This document shows positions 18,827-29,386 of a DNA stretch of 64,000 nucleotides, piece after piece. The stretch is taken from assembly GCA_030066295.1 (NCBI GenBank), contig JASJBX010000056.1, positions 32,001-96,000 on the forward strand, in the 5' to 3' direction. The position numbers were made by a program, and so were the translations under genes. Positions within the stretch are counted from its first letter, which is position 1; each line of letters starts with the position of its first letter. The DNA is from Crocosphaera sp. (GTDB taxonomy: Bacteria > Cyanobacteriota > Cyanobacteriia > Cyanobacteriales > Microcystaceae). The notes beneath the pieces were generated by a model. That model was given only the letters and a program-made list of their open reading frames with translations, was not told where the DNA came from and did no database searches.

Positions 18827-20491
18827 GTGTCTATGAGTCAAAATCCGCCTAAAGCTGAGCATCGTCCAACTCGTTTCGCTTGTTTGCCCTATGGGGTGGG
18901 TCATGAGCAAGAAGGAGTCTGTCTAGAGGTACAACTCGGGCCTCATCATATTTTGCTTGACTGTGGTTTAAAGGATCTGACCCCTTTAATTAATCAAACC
19001 CAAGTTCCTGTAGATGCCGTCGTCTGTAGTCATGCCCATAGTGACCATGCCAGAGGACTCAAAGCCCTTCATGAGACTTTTCCCAACTTACCCATATACG
19101 CCAGTCAAGTCACAAAACAACTCCTACCCCTTAATTGGCCAGAAAAAAATTCCCCGAAAACCGCTAACTTTTGTCAGGGGTTGTCTTGGGAACAACCGTT
19201 TGAATTATTTGACGATTTAACGGTGCAATTATTTCGGGCTGGCCATTTACCGGGGGCCGCGTCTATTCTCTTGACTTATCGGACGGTGGAACGGACGTAT
19301 AAGTTACTGTACACGGGGGATTTTTCTTTATCTAACCTCCAATTAGTTGAAGGGCTTTCTATCGAAGCGTTACGGGGTTTATCCCCTGATATTTTGATTA
19401 TTGAAGGCAGTTATGGGACCATTCGTCATCCCCATCGTCGTCAACAAGAAAAACAATTGATGCAGCGCATTCATGAGTGTTTGACCCACGGATATAGTGT
19501 GGTGTTACCGGTGCCAACGTTGGGATTGGGCCAAGAAATTTTAAAATTATTGCGATCGCATCATCAGTTTACGGGACGAGATTTAGATATTTGGGTCGAT
19601 GGAGAGGTGGCCAACGCTTGCGATCGCTATTTAGACTTACTCCCGGAATTTCCCCTATCGGTACAAAATTTTGCTAAACATCAGTCCTTATTTTGGGATG
19701 ACCGTATTTGTCCCCGTTTAAGTCGTTTGACCCCTCAACAACGGGGAAAAATTGGACAAACCCCCTGCATTGTTTTAACGGATGATCTGACCACGCTTTA
19801 CGATGAAGGGTATTTGTTGTCCGGGTTATGGGTGATGTTATTCCCTGCTTCTCCCCACGAAGGCCAAACCCTAGAATCTCCTGAAATTGTTAATCTGATG
19901 GAACGGATATCGGTTCATAGCGAGTCCTACGTCTTGGCCGAACATAGCGATGGTCGTAACACCACTCAGTTGATCCATAATTTACGACCCCAACATATTC
20001 TTTTTGTGCATGGGTCTCCCATTAATTTAACGGATTTAACCAATTTAGAAGAGTTACAAAATCGTTATCAACTTCATCTTCCCTCCCCCGGACAGTTGGT
20101 CGAACTTCCCATCGGGGATAAATTTATTCAACCAGCAGCCCCCTCTCCTGGGGTTTATGAGGGAGAGTTAAATGATGTTGAGACAAATATTACTGTGACG
20201 TTTCCCCATGCCATTGTGAATGATCCTCACTGGCGTTATTTCGCCGGTACGGGACTGATCGAAGCCCGTTGGCAAGGGGATGAATTAGTGTTACGGGGCA
20301 TTTCTCAACGGGAACTCCTCAACCAAAGTAATACGGATAAGGTATTTAGTGATTTAGATTGTTGTTTAACCTGTTGTCATTATCGGGGTCAACGCTGTTG
20401 GAACTCTCAGTCTCCTCTCTATGGGTTTAAAGTGACTCCAGAGGGCTATTGTCCCGTGTTTGAACCTTTACCCAAACAAGAGGATGAGTAA
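18827..20491 (+). CDS. metallo-beta-lactamase/beta-CASP RNase-like protein
   Basis: SHAHSDHARGL, beta-CASP/RMMBL-like motifs, C-terminal CCxxC motif CCLTCCHYRGQRCW. ATG at 18833 is an alternative start. Confidence 0.8.
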   Translation: MSMSQNPPKAEHRPTRFACLPYGVGHEQEGVCLEVQLGPHHILLDCGLKDLTPLINQTQVPVDAVVCSHAHSDHARGLKALHETFPNLPIYASQVTKQLLPLNWPEKNSPKTANFCQGLSWEQPFELFDDLTVQLFRAGHLPGAASILLTYRTVERTYKLLYTGDFSLSNLQLVEGLSIEALRGLSPDILIIEGSYGTIRHPHRRQQEKQLMQRIHECLTHGYSVVLPVPTLGLGQEILKLLRSHHQFTGRDLDIWVDGEVANACDRYLDLLPEFPLSVQNFAKHQSLFWDDRICPRLSRLTPQQRGKIGQTPCIVLTDDLTTLYDEGYLLSGLWVMLFPASPHEGQTLESPEIVNLMERISVHSESYVLAEHSDGRNTTQLIHNLRPQHILFVHGSPINLTDLTNLEELQNRYQLHLPSPGQLVELPIGDKFIQPAAPSPGVYEGELNDVETNITVTFPHAIVNDPHWRYFAGTGLIEARWQGDELVLRGISQRELLNQSNTDKVFSDLDCCLTCCHYRGQRCWNSQSPLYGFKVTPEGYCPVFEPLPKQEDE

Positions 20492-20558
20492 TTTCCCTGT
20501 TTATGATAGGATGTTGTGTGATCCATAATATAAAAGAGTTGGGAAGGTAGATAACCAT

Positions 20559-20696
20559 ATGGAAACAGTATTCCTTTTAGCAAAATTACCCGAAGCTTAT
20601 CAAATTTTCGATCCTCTGGTAGACGTATTACCAGTTATCCCTTTATTTTTCTTGGCTTTAGCCTTCGTTTGGCAAGCTGCTGTCGGCTTTAAGTAA
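20559..20696 (+). CDS. psbK: photosystem II protein PsbK (not in supplied ORF track)
   Basis: 45 aa [45 protein letters not shown]; canonical PsbK. Confidence 0.96.
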   Translation: METVFLLAKLPEAYQIFDPLVDVLPVIPLFFLALAFVWQAAVGFK

Positions 20697-20755
20697 ACTA
20701 ACACTGACAAAACCTGAAAAATGGTTTAAAACAGTCAAGTTTACTGGCTATTTTG

Positions 20756-20783
20756 AAAGGCATCTGTAACAGATGCCTTTTTT
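20756..20783 (+). terminator. rho-independent terminator of psbK
   Basis: AAAGGCATCT-GTAAC-AGATGCCTTT followed by TTT. Confidence 0.85.
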
Positions 20784-20810
20784 GATCTCTCCTCAAAAAT
20801 GAAGAAAGTT

Positions 20811-21626
20811 CTACCTCTGTAAAGTTTTCGCCCCTAAACTCATTAAATAAGCAGTCCCAGATACTAAAATAATGGTCGCACCGGATGTGACATTAAAAAA
20901 ATAAGATACCATTAATCCTGCTGTCGTAAACAGCATTCCTAAGAGCATAGAAACTAACATAATATATTTAATATCTTTGAGAAATTGACTGGCGATCGCT
21001 GCCGGAATAGTTAACAAGGCAATCACTAAAATTAACCCCACAACCTGCATGACCATCACCACGGTTAAAGCGATCGCTCCTATTAATAATAAATATAAAC
21101 CATCCACAGGGACATTACGGGTCATTGCAAAAGTGGGATCAAAAGAAATGGCTAAAAATTCTTTATAAAATAAACTAACAACTAACACAATAATAATATC
21201 CAAAACCAACATTATCATTATATTTTCTCGAGAAACCGTTAAAATACTGCCAAATAAATAACTCATTAAATCCGCTTTATACCCTGGGGTTAAATCAATT
21301 AAAATAATTCCTATTGCCATCCCCACCGCCCACATAACCCCGATTAAACTATCGGCCCTTTGCTCAGTTTTTCTCACTACTAAACCCATACCTAAAGCAG
21401 ATAATAAAGCAAAAAAAATCGCCCCCAAAATAGGATTAATTTGTAAATAATATCCTAATCCAATCCCTCCATAAGCAGCGTGGGCAATACCACCACTAAT
21501 AAAAACAATGCGATTAATAACGACAAAAGTGCCAATAATTCCACAAGCAATACTAACTAATATCCCTGCAAAAAGGGCATTTCTCATGAAATCAAATTGT
21601 AATAATTCCCAAACTGTTTCTAACAT
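20811..21626 (-). CDS. znuB: zinc/manganese ABC transporter permease
   Basis: ABC-3 family permease, operonic with ATPase and His-rich binding protein. Confidence 0.85.
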   Translation of the reverse strand: MLETVWELLQFDFMRNALFAGILVSIACGIIGTFVVINRIVFISGGIAHAAYGGIGLGYYLQINPILGAIFFALLSALGMGLVVRKTEQRADSLIGVMWAVGMAIGIILIDLTPGYKADLMSYLFGSILTVSRENIMIMLVLDIIIVLVVSLFYKEFLAISFDPTFAMTRNVPVDGLYLLLIGAIALTVVMVMQVVGLILVIALLTIPAAIASQFLKDIKYIMLVSMLLGMLFTTAGLMVSYFFNVTSGATIILVSGTAYLMSLGAKTLQR

Positions 21627-21629
21627 TAA

Positions 21630-22406
21630 TTATTCATGATAATATAACGGACAATCATGACTAGAAAGAACCCGATGCGGAACCCCATGGGCGATTAAAT
21701 CCACAGGACATTGATAAGTTTGTTCTATAGTTTCCCTACTCAAAGGAGGATCGCCATGAAAAAAGAGACGATGGTTAAGACAGCCTACAGTTTTAACATA
21801 AGTTGAAATTGCCCCAATATCGTGAGAAATCATGATAACAGTGATAAATTGATTTAATTCTTTCAATAACTCATAAATATTGCTTTGTCTTTGCGGATCA
21901 ACACTGGCTGTCGGTTCGTCTAATAATAGTATACGGGGTTCAGATGCCAAAGCCCGCGCAATATAGACCCGTTGACGTTGGCCTCCCGAAAGTTCAGCAA
22001 TAGGGCGATCGCGCAATTCTAGCATTTCTACCTGTTCTAAGGTACGATTGAGAATCATTTCGTCTTTTGCTGTATAAGGCTGCAATAAACGTCGTTTTCC
22101 CAGTCTTCCCATCCGTACCACCTCGGCAACACTAACAGGAAACTCTCGATCTAATTCTAATAATTGAGGAACATAACCAATATAACGCCTCCCTTTACTA
22201 ACCGTATTACCTAAAATCCTTACGGTTCCCTGATAGGGTTTTATTAGCCCTAATAAGAGCTTAAATAAAGTAGTTTTTCCGCCTCCATTGGGTCCAATTA
22301 ATCCTACGAAATCCCCTTCATAAATGGTCAAATTAATGTCTTCTAGAATGGGATCTTTATTATATTTTGCCCAAACATGATTCAGATTAATAATTTCAGT
22401 TTTCAT
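21630..22406 (-). CDS. znuC: zinc/manganese ABC transporter ATP-binding protein
   Basis: GPNGGGKTT, LSGGQRQRVYIARAL, LLLDEPTASVD. Confidence 0.87.
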   Translation of the reverse strand: MKTEIINLNHVWAKYNKDPILEDINLTIYEGDFVGLIGPNGGGKTTLFKLLLGLIKPYQGTVRILGNTVSKGRRYIGYVPQLLELDREFPVSVAEVVRMGRLGKRRLLQPYTAKDEMILNRTLEQVEMLELRDRPIAELSGGQRQRVYIARALASEPRILLLDEPTASVDPQRQSNIYELLKELNQFITVIMISHDIGAISTYVKTVGCLNHRLFFHGDPPLSRETIEQTYQCPVDLIAHGVPHRVLSSHDCPLYYHE

Positions 22407-22418
22407 CAGTTTATACTA

Positions 22419-23390
22419 TTAATTATTGTCTTCTTTTAAAACTTTGGCAAAGGTTTGAGAAACTTCTAATAAGTTCTCAGTCCAATTTTCAGCAAGAGGA
22501 CTAATTAATAAAACCTCTCCATCAATTTCTTTCGCGATAGTTTCTGCCGATTGACTACTCAATTCTGGTTGAGCAAAAATTACTTTTACATTCTCTTTTT
22601 TTGCTTCTTTAATTAAGTTACCTAACTCAGCTGCACTGGGTTCTTGTCCCCCTACTTCCACAGGCACTTGAGTTAAGTTATATTCTTCGGCAAAATAACC
22701 CCAGGCAGGATGAAAAACAATAAATTTACGTTGTTTAAGATCCGCTAAATTCCCCCTAATTTTATCATCTAATTCTTCTATTTCTTGTAAAAAATTATTG
22801 AGATTAGCTTGATAAATTTCTTGATGTGTAGGGTCAAGATTAACTAGGGTTTCATAAATATTTTGTGCTTGAATTTTTACTAATCTAGGAGATAACCAAA
22901 CATGGGGATCAAGGTTAGATTTTTCCTCATCATGACCATGATCATGATCGTGACTGTGATCGTGATCGTGGTCGATCATGGTTAATTTTTCAATTCCTTC
23001 TGTGGAGTCTACGGTTAGCATTTTGGGGTTAGCTTGGCTAATGCGATCCATCCAAACCTTTTCAAATGGGACTCCAATACTAATATAAGCCTCTGCTTCA
23101 CTTAATGCCTGTAGTTGCTGCGGTTTGGGTTCGTAGGTATGGGGAGTTGCCCCTGGTTCTACCATCACATTAACCCTAACACGATCGCCCCCAATTTTCT
23201 TAACAAAGTATTCCTGGGGAGTGATACTCACGGTGATGTCTAATTGATCTTGCTGGTCAGTTTGTTCTTGGTTATCCGTGTTATTCGTCTCGACGTTAAC
23301 AGTATCACTTGAACTACATCCGACAAGACTGTTAACGCCTAAGATTAGGGATAATAGGATTATTGATAACCGTGTTTGGGAAGGCTTCAT
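22419..23390 (-). CDS. znuA: zinc ABC transporter substrate-binding lipoprotein with His-rich loop
   Basis: Lipobox LVGCSS; DHDHDHSHDHDHGHDEE loop; LDPHVWLSP; cluster A-I family. Confidence 0.9.
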   Translation of the reverse strand: MKPSQTRLSIILLSLILGVNSLVGCSSSDTVNVETNNTDNQEQTDQQDQLDITVSITPQEYFVKKIGGDRVRVNVMVEPGATPHTYEPKPQQLQALSEAEAYISIGVPFEKVWMDRISQANPKMLTVDSTEGIEKLTMIDHDHDHSHDHDHGHDEEKSNLDPHVWLSPRLVKIQAQNIYETLVNLDPTHQEIYQANLNNFLQEIEELDDKIRGNLADLKQRKFIVFHPAWGYFAEEYNLTQVPVEVGGQEPSAAELGNLIKEAKKENVKVIFAQPELSSQSAETIAKEIDGEVLLISPLAENWTENLLEVSQTFAKVLKEDNN

Positions 23391-23405
23391 CGATTAAGCT
23401 TAAAC

Positions 23406-23429
23406 TGAGAATAAGAATCATTATCAATA
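23406..23429 (-). promoter_or_regulatory. putative Fur/Zur-type operator upstream of znuA
   Basis: TGAGAATAAGAATCATTATCAATA, partially palindromic AT-rich Fur-family box 16-39 nt upstream of znuA start. Confidence 0.6.
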
Positions 23430-23616
23430 TTAAACCATAAAAAGAACAGACAGGTTTAACGAAGTCAGAAGTCAGAGGTCAGAAGTTGTTGTTCTGTCCG
23501 GGATTTCTAGCCCGATGGAGAAACATTTTGCCTTGAAAGGCAAGACTTCAGACCCCATTTTCCTTAGTTAACCTGTCTGTTGAGAATAGAAGCGTCTAGC
23601 AGTGGTTTAAACCTGC

Positions 23617-24591
23617 TTAGAAGTTCATTTCAGCCGCTTGGACTCGTTCCACTTGTTTCTTCTTAATCACTAGGAGAATTTGGGCTAACATGATACCAGC
23701 CAAGAAGATGATTAAGCCTGTAATGCGGCCAGGACTTTGCAGAACAACTTCGACATCTTTTTGTCCGAAACCCCCCACATTGGGGTTATTGGTTAAAGCT
23801 TGGCCAGCTTCAACTTCCATGCCTTCAGAAACCATTAACTGAGGGCCGGCGGGGATAGTTTCGTCCACATCTCCTTCTGCTGTAGCGATGGTGACAATGT
23901 AACTACCATCTTCTTGATCGGTAATTTTGCTAATGTTTCCAGCTTTAGAGGCTTTAAAGACGTTATTATTGCTCGGTTGTCCGGTGGGATAGATTTGACC
24001 CCGACCTCGGTTAGCCCCCAAGTGTACCTGATACTTACCAAAGTTAACACTTTTATCATTAGCAGGATCAGGAGAGAGGACAGGGAAAACGATTTCTTGA
24101 TATTGTTCCCCAGGTAGAGGTCCAACGATGACCACATTTTCTTGATCTTCGCGGTAGGGTTGGAAATAGAGACTTCCCACCTCTTCCTTCATTTCTTCAG
24201 GAATACGATCTGCGGGCGCAATTTTGAACCCTTCCGGTAACATTAAAACAGCCCCGACGTTGAGGCCGCCCTTAGAACCGTCTCCGAGAACTTGTTGGGA
24301 GTCGAGATCGTAAGGAATTTTCACCACAGCTTTAAACACTGTGTCAGGTAAAACAGATTGAGGAATTTCTACTTCAGCAGGTTTTTCCGCTAAGTGACAG
24401 TTAGCACAAACAATGCGTCCTGTCGCTTCTCTGGGGGTTTCTGGGGCGGTTTCTTGGGCCCAGAAAGGATAAGCTGAAGCCGTTTGGGTATTACCCATAA
24501 ATAAGACAAGGGTGGCTACAACGATCAAGAAACATCGCAGTAATGTTTGCTTACCCTTAGACCAAATTGCCGAAAAATCGGATATTCTCAT
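23617..24591 (-). CDS. petA: apocytochrome f
   Basis: [29 protein letters not shown]...; C-terminal anchor [23 protein letters not shown]. Confidence 0.97.
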   Translation of the reverse strand: MRISDFSAIWSKGKQTLLRCFLIVVATLVLFMGNTQTASAYPFWAQETAPETPREATGRIVCANCHLAEKPAEVEIPQSVLPDTVFKAVVKIPYDLDSQQVLGDGSKGGLNVGAVLMLPEGFKIAPADRIPEEMKEEVGSLYFQPYREDQENVVIVGPLPGEQYQEIVFPVLSPDPANDKSVNFGKYQVHLGANRGRGQIYPTGQPSNNNVFKASKAGNISKITDQEDGSYIVTIATAEGDVDETIPAGPQLMVSEGMEVEAGQALTNNPNVGGFGQKDVEVVLQSPGRITGLIIFLAGIMLAQILLVIKKKQVERVQAAEMNF

Positions 24592-24664
24592 TGCTCAGTC
24601 AAAATTATGTAATTCTTAAACAGTAGATGGGGTTATCAGTTGTCAGTTACCAGTTCACTGAAAG

Positions 24665-25207
24665 TTAAGCCCACCAGGGATTTTCATCCGTACGGAAATC
24701 CGTTTCAGTCCATTCGCTGAATACGACTTTATCACCCTCAGTCACATTAACATGAGCTAGGGCTAAAGACAGAGGCGCAGGACCACGAACGACTTTACCC
24801 TGGGCATTGTATTGAGAACCATGACAGGGACACATAAACTTGTCTTCACTGGCATTCCAGGGAACCACACAGCCTAGGTGAGTACAAACGGCATTGATAC
24901 CATAGTCAGCGATGGTGTTATCCCCTTCCACCACGAGGTAAGTGGGATCACCCTTTAACCCTTGGGCTAAAACGCGATCGCCCGCGTTGTGAGTAGCGGT
25001 AAATTCGCTGGCAATGACATCATTACCGAGGGCATCTTTAGCAGTGACACCACCACCGGCGCCACCACTCGAAGGAGGAATAAAATATTTCACCACAGGA
25101 TACAACGCACCAGCAGCAACGCCAGTGATGGTTCCAAAGGTCAGTAAGTTCATGAATTGGCGACGCCCCATATCGGGGACATCGGATGAACCGGATACTT
25201 GTGTCAT
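24665..25207 (-). CDS. petC: cytochrome b6f Rieske iron-sulfur protein
   Basis: [10 protein letters not shown] and CPCHGSQY; petC-petA operon order. Confidence 0.97.
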   Translation of the reverse strand: MTQVSGSSDVPDMGRRQFMNLLTFGTITGVAAGALYPVVKYFIPPSSGGAGGGVTAKDALGNDVIASEFTATHNAGDRVLAQGLKGDPTYLVVEGDNTIADYGINAVCTHLGCVVPWNASEDKFMCPCHGSQYNAQGKVVRGPAPLSLALAHVNVTEGDKVVFSEWTETDFRTDENPWWA

Positions 25208-25441
25208 AACGATTTAGGGATGGATCTAGGTTAGTTGGCAGGTTGAGAATTCAATCTCAGCGATAATTACAGGTTGTACGTTGTTTAAAAGAATATGATG
25301 GCAACCATGTTTTAGACAAGCAGATGACCAAAATTTTTGTCTCGTTCCATAGACAGAGTTGAGCGGTCTACACAGTCCACATTAAATTATTACAGAAATT
25401 CGTTAATAATCGATAACAACTTTCGGCCAAAAATTATCAGC

Positions 25442-26104
25442 TTACGAAACACGCTGGTCCATCATTTTTTTCATTGTTTCTTGGAATTCGGCAATTTGTT
25501 CGGGTTGGGGTTCCGTTTCTTGCCAGCTTGGGCGTTGACTGAGTTGTTCTATCCAGGCGGTTAATTGGGGGTAAGCAGACAAAGATAGACCTATCTGAGG
25601 CAGAAGTTCCACTAAGGTTCCGGCGACAATATCCGCTAGGGTTAGAGTCTGGCCAACCAAATAGGAGCGATCGCCTATGGTTTTCTCAAACAAGTTAAGC
25701 ACTGTGGCCGTTTTTTCTTGAGCTTTATTTTTGGCTGATTCATCCAGGGTAATAAATCCCATACTCTGACGCAGGAAAGGGGTTATGGCCGGTAATAATT
25801 CATTGAGGGTGACTAGATTGATCATCTTAACCGTGCCTAGCTTTTGAGGATCACTCGGAACTAGGGAAGGGTGGGGATATTTCGCTTCAAGATAATCCAA
25901 AATAGCCAGGGACTCAAAGAGGCTAAAGCGATCATCTACCAACACAGGGATATGATGAAAGGGGTTCAGGGCTAAAAATTCGGGGGTGAGTTGATCGCCG
26001 TTGAGTTTCATCGGTACTGATTCAAAGGATAGCCCTTTTTCTAGTAAAGTAATCCAAACACGACGGGAATTGAAGGAAATGGGTAAATGATAGAGTTTTA
26101 GCAT
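25442..26104 (-). CDS. glutathione S-transferase family protein
   Basis: LYHLPISFNSRRVWITLLEKGL... thioredoxin-like GST N-domain plus helical C-domain. Confidence 0.85.
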   Translation of the reverse strand: MLKLYHLPISFNSRRVWITLLEKGLSFESVPMKLNGDQLTPEFLALNPFHHIPVLVDDRFSLFESLAILDYLEAKYPHPSLVPSDPQKLGTVKMINLVTLNELLPAITPFLRQSMGFITLDESAKNKAQEKTATVLNLFEKTIGDRSYLVGQTLTLADIVAGTLVELLPQIGLSLSAYPQLTAWIEQLSQRPSWQETEPQPEQIAEFQETMKKMMDQRVS

Positions 26105-26348
26105 GGCTGTGTCTTCTGGCCTTTCTCAACCATTAATGACATACAGTGGAACCATTGAGGAGAAATCTATTTTATTTTAAGAATTATGAAGTTCTCTTAA
26201 TCGAAAGAATCAATTTTTGCCCCTGAAGAAATGCCCGATTATCCACCATTGGCAAAAGGTTAAGGCTCAGGAATTGTGGTATCGTTGATAATGCTGTAAT
26301 GCGTGCAAAGATTAATATACCCACAAAATCATAATTTGCAGGAGAACA

Positions 26349-26834
26349 ATGGTGAAACGATTCATTCTGATGGCCATCGCTGCTATCTTCTTCTTTTTAC
26401 AATTCCCCATCCATAACGCCAGTGCCTTAGAATTAACCGAGGAAACTCGTACGATCCCTTTGAACGAAGAGGGGGAAATGACCACCCTGAGTAGTCAACA
26501 GATTACCAATGGTAACAGACTCTTTATTCGTGAATGTACCCAATGTCACTTACAAGGGAAAACCAAGACCAATAATAACGTTAGTTTAGGGTTAGAAGAT
26601 TTGTCCCTAGCTGAACCTCCCCGTGATAATGTTTTAGCGATCGTCGATTACTTGAAATATCCCACCAGTTACGATGGAGAAGACGATTACACCGAATTGC
26701 ACGTTAACGTCACTCGTTCCGATCTTTATCCAGAACTAAGAGACTTCACCGAAGAAGATCTCTACGATGTGGCCGGTTACGTTCTAGTCGCGCCTAAATT
26801 AGATTCTTACTGGGGCGGCTCAATTTACTTCTAA
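26349..26834 (+). CDS. psbV: photosystem II cytochrome c550
   Basis: Signal peptide, CTQCH heme motif, C-terminus APKLDSYWGGSIYF. Confidence 0.96.
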   Translation: MVKRFILMAIAAIFFFLQFPIHNASALELTEETRTIPLNEEGEMTTLSSQQITNGNRLFIRECTQCHLQGKTKTNNNVSLGLEDLSLAEPPRDNVLAIVDYLKYPTSYDGEDDYTELHVNVTRSDLYPELRDFTEEDLYDVAGYVLVAPKLDSYWGGSIYF

Positions 26835-26874
26835 ACTCTGTAATAGAAGCAATTTTGGTTCACTTTCGTCCTCA

Positions 26875-26904
26875 TCTCTCTAGCTTATCTAGGGAGATTT
26901 TTTA
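26875..26904 (+). terminator. rho-independent terminator of psbV
   Basis: TCTCTCTAG-CTTAT-CTAGGGAGA followed by TTTTTTA. Confidence 0.8.
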
Positions 26905-26956
26905 TTTGTTAAACTTGATTTAAGCAATTTTACTTCTAACTTTTGATTACTCAAAA

Positions 26957-27649
26957 ATGGTTCCTTTAAACGACAACAATCCCACAGAAAGAACTGCCTA
27001 TGTCACCTATGGACTCATTATTATTAATGTTTTAGTTTTCTTTCAAGAAATGAGCTTAAGTTCTGAAGAACTAGCTCAATTTTTTCAATACTATGCCATT
27101 GTTCCCAAACAATTAACTGCAGGATTTAGTGGAGTGGATTTTTATCATCCAATTCCTGAATGGATGACCTTAATCACTTCCCAATTTCTCCATGCTGGCT
27201 TTTTACACATTGCCGGCAATATGTTGTTTTTGTGGATCTTTGGTAATAATGTCGAAGACAAATTAGGTCATGTTAAATACTTAGTGTTCTATCTGACTTG
27301 TGGGGTGTTAGCCGGTTTAAGTCAATGGTATTTTTCCCCCTATTCAGAAATCCCATCCTTGGGGGCCAGTGGAGCGATCGCAGGGGTGATGGGGGCCTAT
27401 ATTTTACGCTTTCCTCAAGCTCAAGTTTTGACGTTAATTCCTTTAGGAATTTTTATAACAACGGTGAGAATTCCTGCTGTTTTCTTTTTGGGGTTTTGGT
27501 TTGTCCAACAAGCTATTTATGGCTTCGCCAGTTTAAATGTTCAAACCAATGTAGGAATGGAAAGTGGCGGGGTGGCCTATTGGGCCCATGCAGGAGGATT
27601 TGTCTTTGGATTTATTTTGGGACCGTTATTAGGATTGTTTAAAAAATAA
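26957..27649 (+). CDS. rhomboid family intramembrane serine protease
   Basis: GASGAIAGVMGAY catalytic motif; HAGGFVFGFILG. Confidence 0.92.
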   Translation: MVPLNDNNPTERTAYVTYGLIIINVLVFFQEMSLSSEELAQFFQYYAIVPKQLTAGFSGVDFYHPIPEWMTLITSQFLHAGFLHIAGNMLFLWIFGNNVEDKLGHVKYLVFYLTCGVLAGLSQWYFSPYSEIPSLGASGAIAGVMGAYILRFPQAQVLTLIPLGIFITTVRIPAVFFLGFWFVQQAIYGFASLNVQTNVGMESGGVAYWAHAGGFVFGFILGPLLGLFKK

Positions 27650-27655
27650 GGGATA

Positions 27656-28153
27656 ATGGAGAGCGTGACCCTTGCTTCATCGGACTGCTCAATGCTTTTA
27701 TTATTGTTTCATCTGGGGGACGAAAGATATGCCATCGACAGCACGAAAGTGGTGGAAATTATTCCCCAAGTGCTACTGAGAAAACTCTACCAAGCCCCAA
27801 AATATGTAGCTGGGGTATTTAATTATCGCAGTAAAATCGTACCAGCTATCGATTTATGTTACTTAATTGGCGATTATCCCTGTCGTCATTGTCTCAGTAC
27901 ACGGATTATCATAGTAAATTATCCTCTGCCTGACGGAACAACCCGCTACCTTGGCCTAATGGCAGAACGAGTAACCGATACCCTCTATAAACCAGAAAGC
28001 GAATGGATTCCCACAGAAGTTACGGCTGAATTGGCAGCTTATTTTGGAGAAATGATTCCCGAACAAGACGGTATGATTCAACGATTACGGATTGATAAGT
28101 TACTCTCGGATTCCCAACGAACCTGGTTGTTAGCTGAAAATCGCTCGCAGTAA
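27656..28153 (+). CDS. CheW-like chemotaxis coupling protein
   Basis: LLLFHLGDERYAIDSTKVVEIIPQV...YVAGVFNYRSKIVPAIDL. Confidence 0.88.
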   Translation: MESVTLASSDCSMLLLLFHLGDERYAIDSTKVVEIIPQVLLRKLYQAPKYVAGVFNYRSKIVPAIDLCYLIGDYPCRHCLSTRIIIVNYPLPDGTTRYLGLMAERVTDTLYKPESEWIPTEVTAELAAYFGEMIPEQDGMIQRLRIDKLLSDSQRTWLLAENRSQ

Positions 28154-28161
28154 CAAAAACC

Positions 28162-29382
28162 ATGAACCAAGACTATCAACGGATCGAACAGTTGCTTGCC
28201 CGCAGGATTGGCTTGGGCCCAGATAAACTGAGTCCACGTCAGTTAATCAAGGCGGTAACCATCCGCCAAAAAGCTTGTGGTTTCAACAACGTATCGGATT
28301 ACCTCAAACGGTTAGACTCTTCAGCCCACGAATTTCAGGAACTGGTCGAGCAGATTGTCATTCGAGAAACTTGGTTTTTTCGCCATCGACAGGCATTTTC
28401 CCTACTCCGTCACCACGTTCAAACCCAATGGCTTCCTTCTCGTTCCCGAGACACTTTAAGGATACTCAGTGTTCCCTGTTCGACAGGAGAAGAACCCTAC
28501 TCCATTGCCATGACGTTACTGAATACCCCCCTGAGTTCCCAACAGTTTACAGTGGAAGGGATGGATATTAGTCAAACCGCCTTAACTCTGGCCAAAAAAG
28601 GCATTTATGGCAAAAATTCCTTTCGTTCTCACGATCAAGTCGATTATAAGCAATTTTTTGAAGTTGAAGACAATCGCTATCAAATCTGCCCCTCCATTCG
28701 CAATCAAGTTAAGTTTTCCTCTAAAAATTTACTCTCTGCTTGGCCACCGAATCATCCCCCCTATCATGTGATTTTTTGTCGTCATTTATTAATCTATTTA
28801 GATGACGTTTCCCGCGATCGCGTCCTCAAAGTCTTAGACCGTCTCCTGGCGAATGGGGGCTTACTATTCGTTGGTGCCGTCGAAACCACCTTAATTAAAA
28901 GGGATAACTTTCGCTTCATGTCCTACCCCTCCGCGTTTGCCTATCAAAAAGTCTCCACAACTTCGACTAAGTTTCCCTCCCCCCCTGTGCGTCCTCCTAA
29001 ACCTCAACCGCGATCGCCACTGAAACCCAGACCCTCAGCCCCTTTGTCTAAACAACCAGAAAAAGAAATACAACGTTCTTCTTTAGAAATGGCGCAACAA
29101 CTCGCTAATCAGGGAAAATTAAAAGAAGCAGCCCAGTCTTGTCAAAGTTATCTCCAACGGAATCCCATTGATGCTCAGGGTTATTTCTTGTTAGGGGAAA
29201 TTTCTCAAGCTCAAGGGAATCTAGAAGCGGCTCAACGGTGTTTCCAAAAAGCCGTCTATCTTCGACCTAATTACCGAGAAGCCCTGGCTCATCTGGTATT
29301 GCTACGAGAAAGTCAAGGGGATAGACAAGGGGCCGCTATCCTCAAAAATCGCATTCAACGATTAGATAATCTTCAAGGTTGA
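28162..29382 (+). CDS. CheR methyltransferase with C-terminal TPR repeats (WspC-like)
   Basis: [44 protein letters not shown] region [32 protein letters not shown]. Confidence 0.9.
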   Translation: MNQDYQRIEQLLARRIGLGPDKLSPRQLIKAVTIRQKACGFNNVSDYLKRLDSSAHEFQELVEQIVIRETWFFRHRQAFSLLRHHVQTQWLPSRSRDTLRILSVPCSTGEEPYSIAMTLLNTPLSSQQFTVEGMDISQTALTLAKKGIYGKNSFRSHDQVDYKQFFEVEDNRYQICPSIRNQVKFSSKNLLSAWPPNHPPYHVIFCRHLLIYLDDVSRDRVLKVLDRLLANGGLLFVGAVETTLIKRDNFRFMSYPSAFAYQKVSTTSTKFPSPPVRPPKPQPRSPLKPRPSAPLSKQPEKEIQRSSLEMAQQLANQGKLKEAAQSCQSYLQRNPIDAQGYFLLGEISQAQGNLEAAQRCFQKAVYLRPNYREALAHLVLLRESQGDRQGAAILKNRIQRLDNLQG

Positions 29383-29386
29383 TATT

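Noticed and set aside
22920-22980. Simple ATGATC/ATGGTC-type tandem repeat
   Set aside because: Encodes the His-Asp metal-binding loop of ZnuA; explained by protein function.
23835-24137. 100-aa minus and 67-aa plus ORFs within petA
   Set aside because: Out-of-frame and antisense to a strongly conserved cytochrome f gene.
27298-27642. 114-aa plus ORF
   Set aside because: Alternate frame within the rhomboid gene; the other frame has the catalytic motif.
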